Of a stretch of DNA of 64,000 bases, positions 59,949 to 64,000 are shown one piece after another; position 1 is the first letter of the stretch, and every line of letters begins with the position of its first letter. The position numbers and the translations under genes were made by a program. The notes under the pieces were generated by a model. That model saw only the letters and a program-made list of their open reading frames with translations, did no database searches and was not told where the DNA came from. The stretch is from an uncultured Pedobacter sp. (GTDB lineage: Bacteria; Bacteroidota; Bacteroidia; Sphingobacteriales; Sphingobacteriaceae): the NCBI RefSeq assembly GCF_913776295.1, contig NZ_CAJYOJ010000078.1, positions 62,001 to 126,000 of the forward strand. Direction: 5' to 3'.

Positions 59949-61592
59949 TTATAAGCTAACCCCTCTTTTCCAGGGGATAAAATCATCCTGGTTGAGCTGT
60001 ACGGCTTTTGGCATTTCTTCTCCACTGGCTACTTTAATACAGTATTCCAATATATCTTCGCCCATTTCGTTTATGGTTTTTTCTCCGTTAATTACAGGTC
60101 CGGTATCGATGTCAATGATATCACTCATTCGGTTGGCCAGAACAGAATTGGTAGCGACTTTAATGGTCGGGCAAACCGGGTTTCCTGTCGGTGTGCCTAA
60201 GCCCGTGGTAAATAAAATTAAGGTCGCTCCGGCAGCGGCTTTACCCGTAGTGGCTTCCACATCATTTCCCGGGGTACATACTAAACTTAAACCGGGTTTG
60301 GTTACAGGTTCAGTATAATCTAAAACATCTACAATAGGCGAGGAGCCTGCTTTTCGGGCAGCACCTGCTGATTTGATGGCATCGGTAATTAAACCGTCTT
60401 TGATGTTTCCCGGAGAAGGATTCATATAAAAGCCGGATCCAACTTTATGTGCCAAATCATCGTATTCAGTCATTAAGCGGATAAACTTTTCAGCAGTTGC
60501 CTGATCAACAGATCTGTCGATCATTTCCTGTTCTACACCGCAAAGTTCGGGGAACTCTGCCAACAAAACTTTCGCACCCAGTGCAACCAGCAAATCTGCA
60601 CAATAACCAACTGCCGGGTTTGCGGAAATGCCACTGAAACCATCGCTGCCGCCGCATTTAACCCCTACGCACATTTTGCTGAGCGGTGCTGCTTTACGTT
60701 CCTGTTTATTAATAAACATCAATCCTTCAAAAGTATTGCGGATTGCATTTTGGATCAATTGTTCTTCACTTTGTGCTTTTTGCTGCTCAAAAATTAAAAG
60801 GGGTTTATCAAAATCCGGATCCAGGGCAAAAAGATCGCGTTTAAAATCCGCTACCTGCAAATGCTGGCAACCCAAACTTAAAACGGTTATTCCGGCCACA
60901 TTGGGGTGATGGGCATAAGCTGCCAGTAATTTGCTTAGCGTATCAGCATCCTGTCGTGTTCCGCCACATCCACCATTATGCGTCAGAAATTTAATGCCGT
61001 CTACATTTTTAAAAGTGCGGTTGGGCCGATTTACCTTAGGCTCAAAAGTAATCTTATTGATGTCCTCTCCATTTTCAAAAGCCTGAACCAGTTTGTGTGT
61101 ATAAGATTTATACTTATCGCCCACAGCATAACCCAATTCACCATAAAGCGATTCTTTGATGATATCTAAATTCCTGTTTTCGCAAAAAACAGTAGGGATA
61201 AACAGCCAATAATTAGCCGTACCCACCTCGCCATTTTTACGGTGATAACCGTTAAAGCTGCGGTCTGCATATTTGTGCACATCAGGTGCATTCCATTTAT
61301 AGTCAAAATTGCGATAGGCAAATGGTTCAGCAGCATGTTTGGTATTATCAACGTTCATTCGCATACCCGCTTTTACGTCAAACTGCACTTTTCCAACCAG
61401 AACGCCATACATCACTACTTCATCACCAGCTTTCATGTCATGCATAAAAAATTTATGTTTGGCTGGAATTTCATCAGCAATAACATAGGTATTTTCTTCA
61501 TGCAATATTAAGGTACCCGTCGGCAGGTCTTGTAACGCAACTAAAACGTTATCAGCATGGTTAATTTTGATGACTAATTTTTTCATTGTCAA
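59949..61592 (-). CDS. UxaA-family altronate dehydratase-like hydrolyase
   Basis: FLTHNGGCGGTRQDADTL, GCGGSDGFSGISANPAVGY, FTTGLGTPTGNPVCPTIKVATN. Confidence 0.93.
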   Translation of the reverse strand: MTMKKLVIKINHADNVLVALQDLPTGTLILHEENTYVIADEIPAKHKFFMHDMKAGDEVVMYGVLVGKVQFDVKAGMRMNVDNTKHAAEPFAYRNFDYKWNAPDVHKYADRSFNGYHRKNGEVGTANYWLFIPTVFCENRNLDIIKESLYGELGYAVGDKYKSYTHKLVQAFENGEDINKITFEPKVNRPNRTFKNVDGIKFLTHNGGCGGTRQDADTLSKLLAAYAHHPNVAGITVLSLGCQHLQVADFKRDLFALDPDFDKPLLIFEQQKAQSEEQLIQNAIRNTFEGLMFINKQERKAAPLSKMCVGVKCGGSDGFSGISANPAVGYCADLLVALGAKVLLAEFPELCGVEQEMIDRSVDQATAEKFIRLMTEYDDLAHKVGSGFYMNPSPGNIKDGLITDAIKSAGAARKAGSSPIVDVLDYTEPVTKPGLSLVCTPGNDVEATTGKAAAGATLILFTTGLGTPTGNPVCPTIKVATNSVLANRMSDIIDIDTGPVINGEKTINEMGEDILEYCIKVASGEEMPKAVQLNQDDFIPWKRGVSL

Positions 61593-61593
61593 T

Positions 61594-62904
61594 TTATACT
61601 TCTAAACTTATTTCTTTTTCTACATGATCGGGTTTCCATCCTTTCCAGCCAAAGTAAAACACTACCAGAAAGCATACAAAAGGAACCAGGTAGCCATACT
61701 GGATGTTGTGGGCCGCGTCAGATATAAGGCCTAAAACCGGAGGCAAAAATGCACCACCAACAATAGACATTACGATTAAAGAGGAACCCAGTTTTGTATC
61801 CTTACCCAAACCGGCAATGCCCAACGAAAATATGGTTGGAAACATGATCGACATAAAAAAGGCGACACCAATCAATGCATAAACGGTAATCATTCCGCTT
61901 CCAAAAATGGCTAAAAGGGTAAGCAAAGCACTGATTAATGCGTACAACATCAATAACTTATGTGGCGCGATACACCTCATAAAAATGGTGCCTGCAAATC
62001 TGCCGATCATAAAAGCTAAACCTGCTGCACCAGCATACCACTTTGCTTCGTACTGACTTATACTGGCTGATGAGGTTACGAAACTGATGAATAAACTCAA
62101 AACGCAAACCTGTGCGCCTACATAAAAAAACTGACCAATAATTGCCCAGCGTAAATGGCTGTGGCCTAATACATGGCGAAAGCTGCTTTTTTCCTCAACA
62201 TTTTCTTCTTCCTTGATGTCAGGCAGTTTGGTGAAAATGAATAGGATAGCGACTATTATAATCAGGATGCCTAAAATTAAGTACGGTGCCTTTACAGTCG
62301 ACGCTTCTTCGAGCATATAAGCCTGTTTTTCCAAAGGGAACATTTTCGCCAATTGTGCATCGGTATACTTTACTTCGGTAAAAATAAATTTACCTCCGAT
62401 TACCGGTGCTAAAAAAGCCGCAAAACCATTAAAGGATTGAGAGAAGTTTAATCGCTGCGTAGCAGTTTCGGGTGGCCCCAGTACGGTGACGTAAGGGTTT
62501 GCCGCCGTTTCCAGAAAGGTTAAACCGCAAGCGATGATAAAAAGAGCACCTAAGAAAAAAACATATTGTGCAGTATTGGCCGCAGGTATGAATAGTAAAC
62601 AGCCAATGGCGAATAAAAAAAGTCCGAGAATAATACCGCTTTTGTAACCGTATCTGCGCATAATATAGCCTGCAGGTAGTGCCAGTAAAAAATAGGCAAT
62701 AAAAACAGATGAATCGACCAGGGTTGATTCGAAGACATTTAGTTGAAACGCCTTACGTAAATGTGGAATCAATATCGGATCGAGATTGTGGACGAAGCCC
62801 CAGAAGAAAAACAAACTGGTAACTAAAATTAGGGGGAATAAATATCCGCTGCCATTTTTTGATTGACCGGATACTTTAAAATTTGCAGGTGTAATTTGGC
62901 TCAT
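61594..62904 (-). CDS. fucP: FucP-like L-fucose:H+ symporter
   Basis: SLFFFWGFVHNLDPILIPHLRKAF, FLETAANPYVTVLGPPETATQRLNFSQSFNGFA. Confidence 0.92.
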   Translation of the reverse strand: MSQITPANFKVSGQSKNGSGYLFPLILVTSLFFFWGFVHNLDPILIPHLRKAFQLNVFESTLVDSSVFIAYFLLALPAGYIMRRYGYKSGIILGLFLFAIGCLLFIPAANTAQYVFFLGALFIIACGLTFLETAANPYVTVLGPPETATQRLNFSQSFNGFAAFLAPVIGGKFIFTEVKYTDAQLAKMFPLEKQAYMLEEASTVKAPYLILGILIIIVAILFIFTKLPDIKEEENVEEKSSFRHVLGHSHLRWAIIGQFFYVGAQVCVLSLFISFVTSSASISQYEAKWYAGAAGLAFMIGRFAGTIFMRCIAPHKLLMLYALISALLTLLAIFGSGMITVYALIGVAFFMSIMFPTIFSLGIAGLGKDTKLGSSLIVMSIVGGAFLPPVLGLISDAAHNIQYGYLVPFVCFLVVFYFGWKGWKPDHVEKEISLEV

Positions 62905-63242
62905 GTTTATTTGGTTATAAAATGGTTTAAGCAGTTGTTGCTAAAATAAAAATAGTTAAACTTTGGGAACCTCCGGCTATTAACTACCAACTGATTAAGA
63001 CCAGGCAAAGTTTTTTCTGACCGGGCTGTGGAGCTAAAGGCAAATTTAGCGTACAATTTATTTATATAACAAAACGAAAATAATCCAACTTCATATGGCG
63101 TTTCTGGTGAATTGCAGCTTTACAAATTAAACCGTTCAGCATTAATAAAAATTTAACCTTATCATCTAATTATTAAATGATATTAGCTTGATTTTTCGCA
63201 TTGTAAATTAATTTTGCATATTAGATTGATTTTTTAGATTTT

Positions 63243-64000
63243 ATGAAACCGCATTTACTTAATGTATCGACCAATTCTGTAGATTCTTTTAGCGCGAGAA
63301 GAGATGTTATGCCCGACGTAAATAACCGTTGGCATTACCATTCTGCTTTGGAATTGATTTACATTAAAAAAGGAAGGGGTACGCAGTTTATCGGCGATAG
63401 CATCAAAAATTTTAAGGATGGCGATGTAATTTTGCTGGGGAGCAATCTGCCGCATTACTGGCGTTTTGATCCGGAATTTTTTGATGATAAAGTTTGTGAA
63501 CCAGTTGATGTTTACGTGATTCATTTTAAAGAAGATTTTTTGGGAAGAGACTTTCTGGAACTACCCGAAAATCAGGAAATCAGAAAGGTTATGCTGCAAT
63601 CAACACAGGGAATTCAGCTGCAAGGTGTTTCGAAAGAAAAAATTGCCGGTTTAATGCCGCAGATTATTGACGCAAAAGGCACCATGCGGATTATCAAAAT
63701 ACTCGAAGTATTAACAGAAATAGCCAATTGTGAAGAAAGAAACACGTTGGTATCATTGGGTTTTAAACCTAATTTTTTAGATAATGAAAAAGACAGGATC
63801 CAATCTATTTATAATTATACCATTAGCAATTACAAGAATAAGATAGAACTAAAAGAAATCGCTGCAGTAGCTAAAATTAGCCCAAATTCGTTCTGTAAAT
63901 TCTTTAAAACCAAAAGTAGAAAAACCTATACGCAGTTTCTAAATGAGATCAGGGTAGGGCAGGCCTGCAAATTATTGATCGAAAATAACCTGACTGTGAA
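63243..64000 (+). CDS. AraC-family transcriptional regulator (partial, runs off right edge)
   Basis: ATG at 63243: MKPHLLNVSTNSVDSFSARRDVMPDVNNRWHYHSALELIYIKKGRGTQFIGD... and HTH IELKEIAAVAKISPNSFCKFFKTKSRKTYTQFLNEIRVGQACKLL; open through 64000, so absent from the ORF track. Confidence 0.92.
   Translation, partial: MKPHLLNVSTNSVDSFSARRDVMPDVNNRWHYHSALELIYIKKGRGTQFIGDSIKNFKDGDVILLGSNLPHYWRFDPEFFDDKVCEPVDVYVIHFKEDFLGRDFLELPENQEIRKVMLQSTQGIQLQGVSKEKIAGLMPQIIDAKGTMRIIKILEVLTEIANCEERNTLVSLGFKPNFLDNEKDRIQSIYNYTISNYKNKIELKEIAAVAKISPNSFCKFFKTKSRKTYTQFLNEIRVGQACKLLIENNLTV

Noticed and set aside
1-64000. CRISPR arrays, tRNA/rRNA genes, prophage or transposon
   Set aside because: No regularly spaced repeats, tRNA-like T-loop contexts outside CDS, rRNA signatures, integrases or transposases were seen by eye; a tRNAscan/Infernal run would be decisive.

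Overview
This 64 kb window looks like chromosomal backbone of a Bacteroidota genome, probably Pedobacter or another Sphingobacteriaceae. That placement is an inference from protein families, AT-rich intergenic regions and TAnnTTTG-like -7 boxes. Most of the window is ordinary housekeeping and metabolic sequence: clpB, pyrE, coaD, rsmD, a RecD-like helicase, paired ABC exporters, a full Moco biosynthesis cluster (moaCB-moaE-moeB-moaD-tauE-moeA-moaA-mocA-xdhC), a heavy-metal RND efflux operon with its two-component system, a LytS/LytTR-type pair, and a fucose-type sugar-acid cluster beside an AraC regulator. I found no CRISPR array, rRNA, tRNA, prophage, transposase or obvious defence island. 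The less ordinary signals are: (1) a protein made of seven 22-aa repeats; (2) a compact small-RNA-like unit at about 14738-14838; (3) an intrinsic-terminator-like hairpin upstream of, and co-oriented with, a Gfo/Idh/MocA gene (attenuator or sRNA candidate); (4) an unlisted 54-aa Thr-rich ORF between a LytTR regulator and its sensor kinase; (5) two 16-bp direct repeats between a DeoR regulator and a NUDIX gene; (6) a DACNV/DisA_N-like putative cyclic-dinucleotide protein; (7) an ECF sigma / zinc-binding anti-sigma-like / peroxiredoxin cassette; (8) several families of intergenic palindromes and dispersed repeats. None is proven to be a new system. Items 2, 3 and 4 are the best candidates for something undescribed.
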